A stretch of 64,000 bases of DNA. Origin: Corticium candelabrum. Lineage: Eukaryota; Porifera; Homoscleromorpha; Homosclerophorida; Plakinidae. Made by a program: the position numbers and the translations under genes. The notes under the pieces were generated by a model. The model had not been told where the DNA came from, searched no databases, and saw only the letters and a program-made list of their open reading frames with translations. Shown in pieces: positions 1 through 11,968 of the stretch (its first letter is position 1; every line of letters starts with the position of its first letter). Location: the NCBI RefSeq assembly GCF_963422355.1, contig NC_085097.1, positions 4,474,737-4,538,736 on the forward strand, written 5' to 3'.

Positions 1-66
1 CGGGTTGAATTGACTTCCGGTCTGTCTGTCGGTATGTCGTTATGTTTGTAACTATGTTTGTTTGTA

Positions 67-225
67 AGCGTGTGTCACGCTCGGGGAGTTTTCAGCCAAT
101 CAGCAGTCGTTTTGGGACGCTTAACGTAGGTGACGTAATACTAGCTTGTCAGCGTGAATCACTCTCGGGAATTTGTTGAGCCTATTAGCAGACCTTTGGC
201 AACTTCAACAATGGGTGACGTAACA
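67..225. promoter_or_regulatory. Tandemly repeated promoter-like module with TGACGTAA boxes
   Basis: Two related units about 85 bp apart each carry a TCAC-CTCGGG block, an AGCC-AT-AGCAG block and the octamer TGACGTAA (131-138 and 216-223). The first unit also has a CCAAT box at 96-100. TGACGTAA is the typical half-site of CREB/ATF-like bZIP proteins, so a promoter or enhancer is plausible. No coding sequence could be linked to it. The stretch 226-479 shows nothing recognisable. Confidence 0.3.
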
Positions 226-479
226 ATCCCGCGCATTATGACAGAAAAGCCGAGATGTCGTAAACCTCCATTTTACGGTCAAACTGTTGTCAAAACGAGA
301 AGCGTAGAGTAAAGATCAGGTAATAGTTGTATGCGTTTGTTACTTTTACAAGAGAATCGCAAAACAAACGAATTTATCGTTCTACAAGAAGCCAGGCGAA
401 GGTCCCATGAGACCATGCATGTGTCCGTTGTGCACGACCAACATGTCATCCGCGATCTTCAAGAGAGCAATATGTTTTG

Positions 480-1090
480 CTGTAAGTAGGTCTGATGATG
501 AACGATCGACGTCGTCTTGCAAGAAAGATTCGTAGGAAACGCTAACGCTGCTTTCTTCTGGATCTGCTCACTGCATGTCGCTTCACGGTATTTCTAGGAG
601 ACGTACGAGATCAATCTTTATCTAGCTATAGCTACGACGAATTATCATCGGAGCGAAAGATGCTAGCAACGTACGGCTCAACGAAAGCACGATAATCTCG
701 TCCGCCTCGGTAGTTGGCTGCAAGTGATGCAAGATCGAGCGCTACAGAATTGAGAAAGAACGTGGATAACAAGCCCGCTCCTTGCAAGAATATATTTACA
801 GGTGTAAGTAGGACTGATGATGAACGATCGACGTCGTCTTGCAAGAAAGATTCGTAGAAAACGTTGCGCTGCATGGTTCTTTCTGGATCCGCGGTCGCTA
901 TAACATACATGTCGCGCTTCACAGTATTTTCTGTGCACGTACATCGATCTCTATCTACGACGAATTAATTTAACGGAACGAAAGATGATAGCAACGGCTC
1001 AACGAAAGCATGATAATCGTGTTCACCTCAAGTGATGCAAGAAAGAACGCTACATGCAGAATTGAGAAATAACGTAGATAACAAGCTCGA
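480..1090. repeat. Imperfect tandem duplication, about 320-bp unit
   Basis: The block from about 480 to 775 recurs from about 802 to 1090 in the same orientation. Shared landmarks are TGATGATGAACGATCGACGT, the GCAAGAAAGATTCGTAG stretch, and the GCTCAACGAAAGCA and TCAAGTGATGCAAGA-like stretches. The copies differ by substitutions and small indels, so this is an old duplication. Short open frames on the minus strand here have no recognisable domain and are not called as genes. Confidence 0.7.
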
Positions 1091-1114
1091 GAGATGTAGC
1101 TGTCACGCATGTGC

Positions 1115-1278
1115 AGGTACTGAATTCTAAGTGTGGTGTCGGACATTGATGATATTTAGTTGATTATCTTTAATCACATCAACGCATCCCTGGGTTTTCA
1201 AAGAATTATACAACCTAATGATTAATTAATGATAATGACAATGAATAGACAAAAGTTAATACAATTTACAATATTCAC

Positions 1279-1363
<85 letters not shown>

Positions 1364-1390
1364 TATACACACATACACAGACAGACAGGC

Positions 1391-1488
<98 letters not shown>

Positions 1489-1527
1489 ACACACACAGAC
1501 ACAGACACACACACAGACGCACACACA

Positions 1528-1592
<65 letters not shown>

Positions 1593-1901
1593 CGTCACTT
1601 CTGTCACTTGTGCTGAATTCGAAGTGTAGTGTGGGACATTGATAATATTTAGTTAATTATCTTTAATCACGTCGACGCATCCCTGTGTTTTTAAAGAATT
1701 ATACATTCAAGCAACAAGCTAATGAATTAATAATGATAATGACAATAAATAGACATTTACAAAATTAATAAAATTTACATTAATATTCACAATAAATAAA
1801 CACGTGACACACGCACGCACACACACACACACGCACGCACACACACACACATGTATGTACACACGCACGTGCACACACACACACATACACACACACGCAC
1901 G

Positions 1902-1951
<50 letters not shown>

Positions 1952-1954
1952 CAC

Positions 1955-2005
<51 letters not shown>

Positions 2006-2021
2006 AAACACACACACACAT
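1115..2021. repeat. Duplicated 165-bp unit, each followed by a CA microsatellite
   Basis: A unique stretch at about 1115-1282 (GACATTGATGATATTTAGTT and onward) is repeated at about 1612-1800, and each copy runs directly into a CA tract. The first tract is compound: (CA)n 1283-1360, (CAGA)n about 1379-1441, (CA)n 1441-1591. The second, 1802-2021, is an impure CA/CGCA tract. The long low-complexity open frames across these tracts are artefacts of the repeat. Confidence 0.8.
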
Positions 2022-2033
2022 ACACGCTCGTAG

Positions 2034-2078
2034 CTCTGAAGCGACGGTGTAAACACAGCTTCATTTACTAGTTGTTGG
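2034..2078 (-). repeat. Dispersed motif, inverted copy next to the CA tract
   Basis: On the minus strand this reads ACTAG-AAATGAAGCTGTGTTTACACC then GTCGCTTC. It matches, in opposite orientation, direct repeats at 12981-13020, 13561-13600, 41135-41180 and 41714-41760. It is probably the end of a dispersed element whose limits I cannot fix. Confidence 0.5.
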
Positions 2079-2169
2079 TATAGTCGCTTTCTGTGGAAAA
2101 ATTCGTTCGCAAACACACAGCCTAATCTTTCCTCCGTTGCCAGTAATCACCTAGTCTCTTTTTGATTGT

Positions 2170-2631
2170 CTAAAAAAGGCTGTTGTCTACTTCACGTTTG
2201 ATTTCAGTCAATACTTGCTCAATCGGGCATAAAATGTGGTTTGTTATTGCCATACTGGTAAATCTGTCTGTTCCACAGATACCAGAATTTGAGCTCCAAA
2301 GCCATCTCCTTGTACGTTTTAGAGAAATCTGTTCGCTTGCACAGTTATCTGTCAATGGGGTTATTGGTCCAAGATTTGGGCCTCTTCCAAAAAATGCACA
2401 CTTGGGTAGCATGTGGCACAATGCTGTGAAACCTTCTGACAAGGTAACATGATCTTTACTGGATGTCATAACTGCAGCGAGTTGTAGAGCTCCTACTGAT
2501 GTGCCGGAGCTAAGTATGAACACAGCTGTGTTCAAGTTATCAAGATTGGCTGTTGAGTCACAAACGACTTTTGAGACCATTTCATTAACTCTGGCAATGA
2601 GAGGAGTGACTAGAGCTAAAAGGAAGAGCAT
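2170..2631 (-). pseudogene. MULE-type transposase fragment
   Basis: This 153-codon open frame reads like the catalytic core of MULE-type (Mutator-like) transposases found in many animal genomes. It has a block ending GALQLAAVMTSSKDHVTLSEG (residues ~48-68), then AFFGRGPNLGP and the TDNCASEQ block, which resembles the family's conserved TDD/TDN-x-A-E signature. The usual W-P after that block is disturbed (RTRRWLW). No zinc finger, SWIM domain or terminal repeats are visible on either side, so this is a truncated remnant. The call rests on motif memory. An alternative would be a captured host exon, which I consider less likely. Confidence 0.5.
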
Positions 2632-3879
2632 TGCATCAGTCTTTATGGTCTATGGTTTAGATTCATCCATATTCATTCTCCTGCTGCTTCATAAGTTGAA
2701 GAAATACTTGCCCACCTTCTTTTTCATATTCCTTGTTGTAGCGTTGTACGTCTTTGATTTTAACTATATTTTCTGTTTTAAAACTGATTTCAATATATTA
2801 GAGCAAAAAAATCAAGAAACACTTGCATTATCCAATGTCGTTCATGTTTTATAGGGGTCCAAACTGCTTGATTGTATGAATGACTAGTATGAGGAAGTCG
2901 AGAAAAGTACTGACTGCAACCCTTATGATTTTGGCTTCTAAGGCAGTAAAATATCTACAGAAGGCATAGAGAACTAGATTATTTAATCAGAACAATACAA
3001 ATGCTCAAATTAAAAATATTGAAGCCATGTATGTATGAAACCTCTACAAATGTGGATTACTAGCCAAATTTTAAAGATGCCCAAGCTGACGATGAGTGCA
3101 TTTTTGCTGTACATGTATAAAGTTGTCAAGTTTTTACTGCAGTAAAAGCAATCAGAAAGTAACACGAGGTCTTGTAGTCAGAGTGTAACAGTGTGCATAT
3201 CAGAAAATGCTAAACATTACACACAGCTAATAAACACAATATAAAAACATGCATATGAACGTAAGTATCATGTTCGCGCAGAGTATCATTGCAGTGCTCA
3301 CAACTGTAATACATCAAAACACATCAGACACTGTAACTAAACAATTTATTCTTGAAATCAACCCAGCCAACTTTCATTAATTAGAGGATAACTGCAATGC
3401 AAAAATTAAAAATTTTTATGTTGGAAATAGATAGTTCTTGTTGCGTACATGACAAAAATAATTTTAGATTATTAAATTGAGTATTCGCTGAGATACAGCA
3501 GGTCCAAGTTGCTTCCGGTTCTTTAAGAGGTAACAGGCGTGGTGTAGTGCACATGTCACAGAGTCGATACTCCGCGATACCATGTGTACTGAAAACAAAA
3601 GCATCTGTGGCGAAAGAATGGTTCGGTGTTGCGTGGCTGTAAGATGCAACAATTATCATTGATGCTTCAATGGACGGCTCTCATAATCAAAGTGTGTGTA
3701 TGTGTGTGTCCACTCATTCAGCCATATTTTGTCAACCTCTATGTCTACCTGTCTGGCCATTGGTCTGTCCATCTGTGTGCCCAAGACACAAGCTTATATT
3801 TCTATTTCGTTGCTGTACAAAAGTTCACAATATCCAATCACAAATTTTTAATTAATGCTGTTGTTGATTCCACTTGTAG
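2632..3879. other. No recognisable feature
   Basis: AT-rich sequence with short open frames but no domain, repeat array or RNA gene that I can support. Upstream exons of the nucleobindin relic would be expected here, but none was recognised. Confidence 0.4.
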
Positions 3880-5086
3880 GGATGCAAGTCCCAGTTTGAG
3901 GAAGTATGGGAATAGGAGGATGGTCTTGATAGAGGAGATTTTGATCCAGAACATTCTTCCAACTACACTGTTATTTAATCTTTCTACTACATCAAAAAAT
4001 ACAATTAATATTTATGTTCTTGACGTTTGTGTGTACAGACACGTGATGATGGATACCTTGATACGCTTGAGTTGGAAGCTTTGTTTATTCATGAGATGAC
4101 AGACAATAAGGTTCGCTGTTGGATGTGTCTGGAATAGAATTTTTGCTGTTTGGTAGGTATCTAAGATCTGTAGAGACGATAAGACAGTAGAAATGCAAGA
4201 AGAAGAAGCTCGAATGAGAGAACACGTCTTGAAAGAGATGAGCTGAGACTGACAGTTAAGTAGGTGGACACATTGATTGCTTTAGTCGGCTGTTGTGGGC
4301 CACAAACTCTGTGACTGATGATGACTACTCGAGCATCTTTGAGTGACAATATTAGTTTACTGCAAGAATTTACGGTCATGCACTGAGTCTGTAATTGAGT
4401 TGGGGTGTTAGCTCATCATCTGATCTAGGCAGAAATACCAAAGCAATAGGGACAAACGTGTGGATCGTAAAGAGTGTTAACCTTGTAAGTTAGTTGGGTA
4501 GATGATGAGTGACTGCAATGTAGTAGACTTCTGATGGTTGAACATGTTAAGCTATTGTAGTAATGTAGCAACCGAGAGGTCATGTTTCTTATCTTTCAAT
4601 TGGAACAAGCTGATAAAGATCAGGACGGACTCGTTTAGTTCAATGAATTCATGGATCCGGTCGAACAACAGCAGTTCATTGAGGATGAAGGCTGGAAAGG
4701 ACTTGATGAGGATGACCTCAATACCGATATAGAAATGGACAAGCACGAAAAGATGCTGCAGGAAGAAACGGAGTCCATGAATGAGAAATCCAGACGTTTA
4801 ATGGAAAAATACAATAAAAGCGAACACCATAAATGTATCAAATAAATTCAATCAGAATATTGACGTCATAAATTGTCTTTCTAATGTTGTAACTCGAAAT
4901 TCACTTTGTCTGTTAGACAAGAATGAATTGCAAGGAGATAACTGACACAGTGGCCAGCAAGGAGAGCCACACATTGAGCAACTAGGGACAGTACATGCGA
5001 CAAGTCATCCACGTGATGTTCAACAGCAACAGGAGGTGCATCCAGTCGACACCCAGCACCAACCTAAGTTGAAGATCAACCGGTAA
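3880..5086 (+). pseudogene. Nucleobindin-like pseudogene with introns retained
   Basis: Exon remnants appear in the order of the EF-hand half of nucleobindin, a Ca2+-binding Golgi/secreted protein. (1) 3880-3972, after a TTGTAG acceptor, contains FEEVWE and DGLDRGDFDP, then TFFQLH only after a one-base frame change. (2) 4039-4110, after TGTACAG, contains DDGYLDTLELEALF, the first EF-hand. (3) About 4172-4243 contains EMQEEEARMREHVLKEM. (4) About 4600-4845 contains ADKDQDGLV, a TAG, then FNEFMDP, the second EF-hand and an acidic coiled coil. (5) About 4950-5086 contains GEPHIEQ and ends in QPKLKI and a TAA. In-frame TAG codons at 3913-3915 and 4636-4638, the frameshift and poor splice sites after parts 1 and 3 argue for a dead gene copy. 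It keeps introns, so it arose by DNA duplication rather than retroposition. A gene with assembly errors is the alternative. Confidence 0.72.
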
Positions 5087-6999
5087 TGTTAGTCAAAATG
5101 AAGTAGACAAATGACAAAATATCAATTGCTGTATATACGAGTAGCAGTTAAGAAGGACAAGCAAGGGAATGAGTGTGTAGGCAAAAAACAGGCAGAAAGG
5201 CAGATTATTGTAAACAGTCTACCCGTAGACCCTTTGAGATATGACTAGGCAATCTAAGCAAACAGATGGATGGAGAAGACAGTCAAGTGACTAACTGGAC
5301 ACCCATCCTTATACACCCACAAGAACAGAAAGAACAGGAAGTGAAGCAGGAAACGCAAGAGTAAAAGAGGAACATGCTGTGCAGCCCAAACAAAGGAAAA
5401 TAGAGAACCTGAAAAGGCAGGCGGACAGTAAAACTGACCGATTGCACTTGTAGGCATCAAATACAGAGAAGGGAACATCTTACTGTGAGAGTTGTGAATT
5501 AATATGAATTCAAAACTAACTAAATATAGTGATTTGTGCACGTCACCTGATGTTTGATTTCCATTTCAACATTACGTCATGCCTTCATACTGTTTCTGAT
5601 AATCTACACACAACATTGACATCGAAAACAATTGCATTCTTTGATAAACATTGAAATCTACAACTGATGATATTTGTCGTTATTCTATAGTATTAATCAG
5701 GCATATTTGTTGCTTTACAATTAATCATTGAACAAAATGTTGTTACTGTCGGCAGGAGTGGCCAAATTCGAATGGGACTGGTGCTTTGGTGTAACACCAG
5801 GAATGTATCTTGGTGCCCAACAAAAATTACACACCCACATGTACGCACCTGCACGAGACTGTTTTGTATCTACCTAGTACATAGTACATGCACACGTACG
5901 TACATACATTTTTTGGGTTACAAGAGCAGTTAGAGCCCAGGTTATGTACAGCATTAGAAATATTTACAGATAAATTTACAAAACATGCATACATACATTT
6001 ATACATACATACATACATACATAATCATATATGTATGTTCATGATCTTCAGTCACAGTCGTGATGTCACCATCTGCTTGAGTGGCCTCAAGCCTTGGTGC
6101 CAAATCTTTGCTTGCTTGGTGCCCAAGACCATGGCGCCAGCTGGCCACCTCTTGTAGATGTCTTTTGGATATTTTGTATGAAGAAATACAGTAGGTACAT
6201 TATGCGTGTATGAAACGTCCATTCAATTTTTAATTGAAATAAAAAATTGAAAATTGAATCCTTTAATAAAAATTGAATTTCAATTTATTAAAATTAGCAT
6301 CCATGAGACGTTTATTTAAATTATAACCTTGAACACAAGATTGATCATTAAATACAACATAAAATTTGATTCTCAATTTATTGAAATTTGACATTGTAAG
6401 AAATTTCTAGAATATGTCAGAAAAAGAAACAGCACAATTTGCTATGGTAACGTCAATTTATCAAACAGTAAAGCAATGAGTATTTGAAAAACCATAAAGT
6501 TTACACTTTGTGTTTATTTTCAATTTTGTTCTAAAATGAGAATTGAAACAGTAGACTTCCTGTTGATTAGGTATAGGCGCCTTGGCGGCTTTGTCTTGGC
6601 GCCCTAGACCGTCCTTTGCACCGTATTAGCACTCTTTAGGCACACTCTAGGCGACAATTGACAAACAAATCGCTCAAATAGCACGCTGATACTAGGGGCT
6701 TGGCTAAAGTGACGGTTCAGATCCACGCTCCCGTTTAAGTCTAGAGTGCGATAACTATCTCTTGCGTCTGAGTGCTAGACTCACACAGAAACGTAAAACG
6801 AAGACATATCAGTAGGGTTCTTTGTTTTTGTCTATTGACATGATTTACGTCAAGCTTACAATATATTCCTGCTAGTACAAATTTTAAAGACAACTGGCTG
6901 ATCAGCTGTTGGTATCATCTAATTGGTTTGGAAAGGAATGACTGCTGTAGCAAAAGGAAACGTGTGAGGATGGATTGAGTTGAGTTATAACCAACTAGT
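5087..6999. other. No gene recognised; short CATA tract and AT-rich inverted repeats
   Basis: Around 5985-6032 there is a short CATA repeat. At about 6220-6300 several short mutually inverted AAATTGAA/TTCAATTT stretches could form hairpins. Nothing else could be assigned. Confidence 0.4.
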
Positions 7000-7001
7000 G
7001 T

Positions 7002-7091
<90 letters not shown>
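7000..7091. repeat. (TG)n microsatellite
   Basis: An almost pure TG dinucleotide run of about 90 bp. Confidence 0.95.
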
Positions 7092-7093
<2 letters not shown>

Positions 7094-8555
7094 TACTATA
7101 GTACAGTCGGAAATCATTATAAGATGGTTAGGACAATTCAATTCTGAATTGAAACCAGTGGATTCAATGTGATGCATCACATTCTTTAGCTGTTTACATT
7201 TGGCTTATTGATAATTTCAATATATTTGATGCTTGATTGCTTGCTACCTAGCGCTGTCTTCTAATTCTATGAAATCAAATTTCTACTAATAAACTTTCTT
7301 GCTTGCATTACAGGAATCACCAACTGAATGAAGAACTCTGTTGCTCATGTCACTGAATATGCAGTGAATTTACGTCTAGAACAACACACGGTAGTGGCCC
7401 ATGGCATACTACAATATTCATAATGATTTGATGCATGTACTTTAGATGTAATTAACTTAAACCGTTCAACTGTTTAGCTGCCTGCTCATTCTAAGATTTC
7501 TGGTGGTATCATTAATAGTTTGCATCATGTACATGATTTAATTAGTTTTATTAAATTATTTTCAATAACTGTTTTCTATGTATTCACTACATGATTATGT
7601 ATGATGTACATGCTGACCACTCTCTGTGTCCAGTGGGAGAAGAAAACGACTGCTGTTACACGTACAAGATGCAGATAATCTGTTACAAGTCAGAAATTCA
7701 GAATAGGTTCACTGTGTTTGAAGTTTTAGTTCAAACATGACAACGGAAATGTATTACACTTGCACTTCAGGTAAATTGTTCATAAGTATATATGGATATC
7801 AACTCATATGGATATGGAATAATGACAAATATTTACCACTAAAATGAAACGTCAATTCTTTTCAAAGTACCACTCCAGTACAAGTAAAACTAGTAACTAT
7901 GAATACTTTCATCACTTCCGTTTCGCTAACACTATCACAAGCTTGACTAGTCATGACTTCTACTTCTGGTTAAATGCATGGCTTCACAAGGACTTGGCTT
8001 AGCTCAGAATCAGCCAGATTACATTCACAGTGTAACCAGTAGCAGACGCCGCAACTCTTTTGTCAGCAAGACCTTTCATTGAAAAGACATTGGTGGATCA
8101 ACTGTCTAAAAACTGATCATTTGAAATTATTCAGAATAACAATTCTATTTACCACAATCTCTCGAACGAGATGTTTTACTTCCCCGCAATTAGTTTGCAC
8201 ACGCTTATAATTGATATTAAATGCTAAAGCTAAAATAATAACCAAATAATTAATAACAGTCCTGGCTTCGAATTGACTCAAAATACTATATTTCCTAAAA
8301 TTAATTAAATGACCTGTTGTTCTAATGTTGCAATACATTATTGTCTTAGAGTAGCATTGTATTAAAGCATGTTAGCATTTGAGTATGCATTTTAATTTGG
8401 AGAATTACAGTATGCTGGGTCAATTTGGAAGAAACTGAAAAAACAATATTAATGGATTTAGTAAGATCCAAATACATAGAAATCAACTAAGTAATGCAGA
8501 CTACATTTAAACCTTTCAACAGGTGACAGTATTTGCAAACACCATTTTCTCCCTT

Positions 8556-8559
<4 letters not shown>
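7092..8559. other. No recognisable feature
   Basis: AT-rich, non-repetitive sequence; no open frame with a known domain. Confidence 0.4.

Positions 8560-8640
<81 letters not shown>
8560..8640. repeat. (CA)n microsatellite
   Basis: A pure CA run of about 80 bp. The following 8641-9059 shows nothing recognisable. Confidence 0.95.
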
Positions 8641-8641
<1 letters not shown>

Positions 8642-9059
8642 ATTTACCATTTGCCCAACTAAATCTTTAGCATCCCTCAAAGCCATCACATATACATGCA
8701 TCTACACGTGTACCAAACGCAAATTAAATCCAACACTCCTCTAGACACCTAATTTCGGCAATTTATCTAACTACAGGGCTGTGGCGTTACCGGCAACATC
8801 ACACATTGTAGCAAAGCGCTAGCTATTACCGCAAGGCGCCATTCACGTGGTCCCGGATATCAATCAATTTTCGATTTTCAATTGTAAACAAAATGGTTTC
8901 TGACAATGTAAATTAAATATTTATTTCCTGTTTTTCATTTTATTTAGGAAAATTGATTTAGCAGTTACTGCACAACATCTTGGTACAATCCTATTTCCAA
9001 AAACCAAAGTTGAAATTGAAAGGACGTTTCATACTCTGAATCTCTCTCATTTAAATTTG

Positions 9060-10106
9060 ACCAATTGCCTGGTCACATTTTCGATGGCAAAGGTCTTAGA
9101 GCGGATCCGGCACGGCTGAAAGCTATCCAAAACCTAGAACTAACAGCTCAAGAACGTATCTGAGTTGCGCCGCTTCATGGGGATGGCAAACCAATTGGGA
9201 AAATTTTCACCACATCTTTCAGAGATAAGCCAACCCTTGACAGAGATGTTGAGTACGAGATGCTCATTGTTAAGACAACATCCACAAAACAAGCATTCAC
9301 AAGAAGCAAAGATGAATTGACTCGCCCTACAGTCATGGAGCTGTACAATCCGCAGAAGAAGGTGAAAGTATCCGCTGACGCGTCATCACACGGTCTAGAT
9401 GCGGTACTTCTTCAGGAAGCCAGAGATAAATGGAAGCCGATAGCATACGCATCACGGTCCATGACAGATACTGAGACACTACGCGCAAATTGAAAAGGAA
9501 GCTCTGTCATTAACACGGGCTTGTGATAAGTATCAAGAGTACGTACTTGGTCGCAAATTCCATATCGAGACCGACCACAAGCTGTTAGTTCCTTTGCTTA
9601 GACTAAGCACTTGGACAAGTTAGCGCCAAGAATTGTTCGTTTGCGACTTCGTTTGGCGACATACGACTTCACGATTGAACACGTACTTGGGAAACTGCTT
9701 TATACAGCTGATACGTTGTCAAGCGCACCCCTACCAGAACAGATCACAGAGGATTCTCTGGGGTACGATATTGAGACCTTCATCAATAAGATAGTTTCTA
9801 ATTTGCCAACTACAATAAACAGACTACAAATGTACCGAGAAGTACAAGCTAGAAATGCCACGTATGCCCAAGTGATGCAGTACTGTCAGTCACAATGGCC
9901 CGACAAATGTCCTGAGGAAACTTCTCTAATCCCGTTTTGGAGAGTAAGATCGCTACTGACGGTACACAACGGCTTACTGCTATACAACAACCGTGTAGTG
10001 ATTCCGGCCGAACTCAAAAAAAATGTCCTGACAAAAATTTATGAGGGTCATCAGCTAGGGTATAGTTCGTGGCCGACAGAGAGCAAATACCTCCGTGAGA
10101 GAGTAA
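9060..10106 (+). pseudogene. Broken Ty3/gypsy pol (RT end, RNase H, integrase start)
   Basis: Fragments in several frames follow Ty3/gypsy order. The end of reverse transcriptase is GHIFDGKGLRADP, then the connection block LRRFMGMANQLGKFSPHLSE. RNase H follows with VSADASSHGLDAVLLQE, IAYASRSMTDTE and then, in another frame, IEKEAL and ETDHKLLVPLL. Next come the tether ADTLSSAPL and the beginning of an integrase H2C2 region (KIYEGHQ near 10045). At least three frame changes and several stops break the frame. No LTR was found on either side, and the right end coincides with the start of the lectin segmental duplication. It is a truncated relic of a different element from the one at 52.7 kb, because the RNase H sequences differ clearly. 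Confidence 0.85.
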
Positions 10107-10394
10107 GACTTGTGTACATATGGGGAATCGTCTGAACAACCCTTTGCCGATTCTCTGCTTCTGTAGCTGTCTGGACCTTAGGTTTCCTGCAGGAAGATAC
10201 CAGGCCTTGTATCTTTCTTTCAACAAGTTTTAGTATTTGGTGAGAGTTCTGTTTAAACGTTAGTATACGAATGAGTGTTAACAGTTTCAAATGCACTTCT
10301 GCATTACAACGCAGATCTTGAATATTAGTTTGCTTTAATTAATTAGAAAAGTTTGGTTGATTTACATAATCACCATTGACGATACGTATCTGTG

Positions 10395-11415
10395 AGTTAT
10401 TTCTAGCCTCGTCCACAAACTCTCTTGCCCTAGTCTTGTCCAGTGCCTGTATGACAATTCCAGGTGCGAGAGAGTCTGGGATTATCCCGTCTACTTCCTG
10501 CCATATCTCCTTACTAACTCCTCACTAAGTGTCACCCCCAACGTCATCAAGTGTCCCGTAACTTCAAACTCAAATTTGCGTTAGAACTATCCAACAAACG
10601 TACCACACATGATGCTATGACCATTTTTGGGTGTTTGTGGCATATCCAGCACTTGCAGACAACTGAAGCATGTTGAAAAGGTAGGTCTATGGAGTGTTGG
10701 TGACGGGTGTCGTGTAGTCTTGTAGTCTACAATTGGCAGAGCGATGACCTTCTACGTAGTTCACATGCGTCCATTAGCGTTTGCGCGCAGGCTACACTCT
10801 GTAGCAAAATGCGTGCATTGACAAGGAAAGGCGTTGATCTTGACATAAAACTACCGTCTATCCTTCGAGAAGTCTTCAAGTATAAAAACAAATACATCTT
10901 TTCGCGAAAGAACAGCCCTGGAAGCTTCAAGATGACCATCCAGACCGTAGTTTCATGTCAAGATCAACCCCTTCCCTTGTCATTACGCACATTTTGCTAC
11001 ACAGTCTAGTCTGCGCGTAAACGCTAATGGCCGCATGTGAACGACGCAGAAGGATATCACTCCGCCAATTGTGGATCTCAGACTACAAGCCTACACGACA
11101 CCCGTCACCAACACTCCATATACTTACCTTTTTAACAATGCTTCAGTTGTCTGCAAGTGCTGGATGTGCCACAAACACCAAACAATGGTCATAGCATCCC
11201 GTGTGGTACGTTTATTGGATTAGTTCTAACGCAAATTTGATTTTGAAGTTATGGGACACTTGATGACGTTGGGGTGACACTCAGTGAGCAGTTAGTAAGC
11301 GGATATGGCAGAAAGTAGGCGGGATGATCCCAAACTCAATCGAGCCTGGAATTGTCATACGAGCAACGGACTAGACTAGCCCGAGAGAGTCTGAAAACCA
11401 GGCTAAGTTATTTTA
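10395..11415. repeat. Long foldback (inverted repeat), copy A
   Basis: The left arm, about 10395-10850, is the imperfect reverse complement of the right arm, about 10950-11415. The landmark GTGTCACCCCCAACGTCATC on the left pairs with the stretch around GATGACGTTGGGGTGACACT on the right. The loop is about 100 bp. Read on the minus strand, the left arm also holds an exon-like open stretch (see 37577-37994), so the element may have captured or arisen from coding sequence. No transposase is present. Confidence 0.8.
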
Positions 11416-11899
11416 TTAAAAATAAGGACTGGAAATAAACGTTTGCGCAAACTTGATCATACCATTATTATCAGAATAGGTCTTGACGAATAATTCTATA
11501 TTTATGATCCTCTTATTGTATCACCATCGATCCATATGCAATGGTTCCGTGGAACTACATGAGCCGCCTCTCCTGTCGTCATTAAGACGTCTTTGATCTG
11601 TCCATTTCCTTAATTAGACTTCAACAACACAAAATTTCCCTCATTCAGATTGCCCAGCAAGACATTACCAGACAATACCCTATTGTTTTCAACCGCAACT
11701 TGACAAAGTACAAGGTACTAGTATATAGTAGTCTAATTGAGTGTACGGCGTGTTGTTGGCAAAACCACGTCTTACGTAAATGATTAGGACTATGACAACA
11801 AGGCAAAGATAACATTGAAAGATTTCCTTGTAAGTGTAAAGCGTAGGCGAACTCCTAAATCGTGCATCCGGTATTTCCACACAATTCGCGACTACCAAC

Positions 11900-11968
11900 C
11901 CAACCATTTATAAGCGTTCGTCTCTAGTGTTGACCTCATAGCGTTGTGATCAACTGTCGAGAGAAGAG
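11900..11968 (+). promoter_or_regulatory. TATA-type core promoter of lectin gene A
   Basis: TTATAAGC lies about 60 bp before the start codon, followed by a GTTGACC-TCATAGCGTTG block. Both are conserved in copy B (around 39990-40052), which supports a real core promoter shared by the two genes. The start site would lie about 30 bp past the TATA box, leaving a very short leader. Confidence 0.55.

Noticed and set aside
1222..2116. Long open frames of repeating Cys-Val or Thr-His codons on both strands
   Set aside because: They are translations of CA/TG and CAGA tracts, as are those near 24.1-24.8, 26.7-27.7, 46.4 and 48.8-49.3 kb.
2501..2854. 117-codon plus-strand frame overlapping the MULE relic
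   Set aside because: Antisense shadow of the relic plus AT-rich hydrophobic codons.
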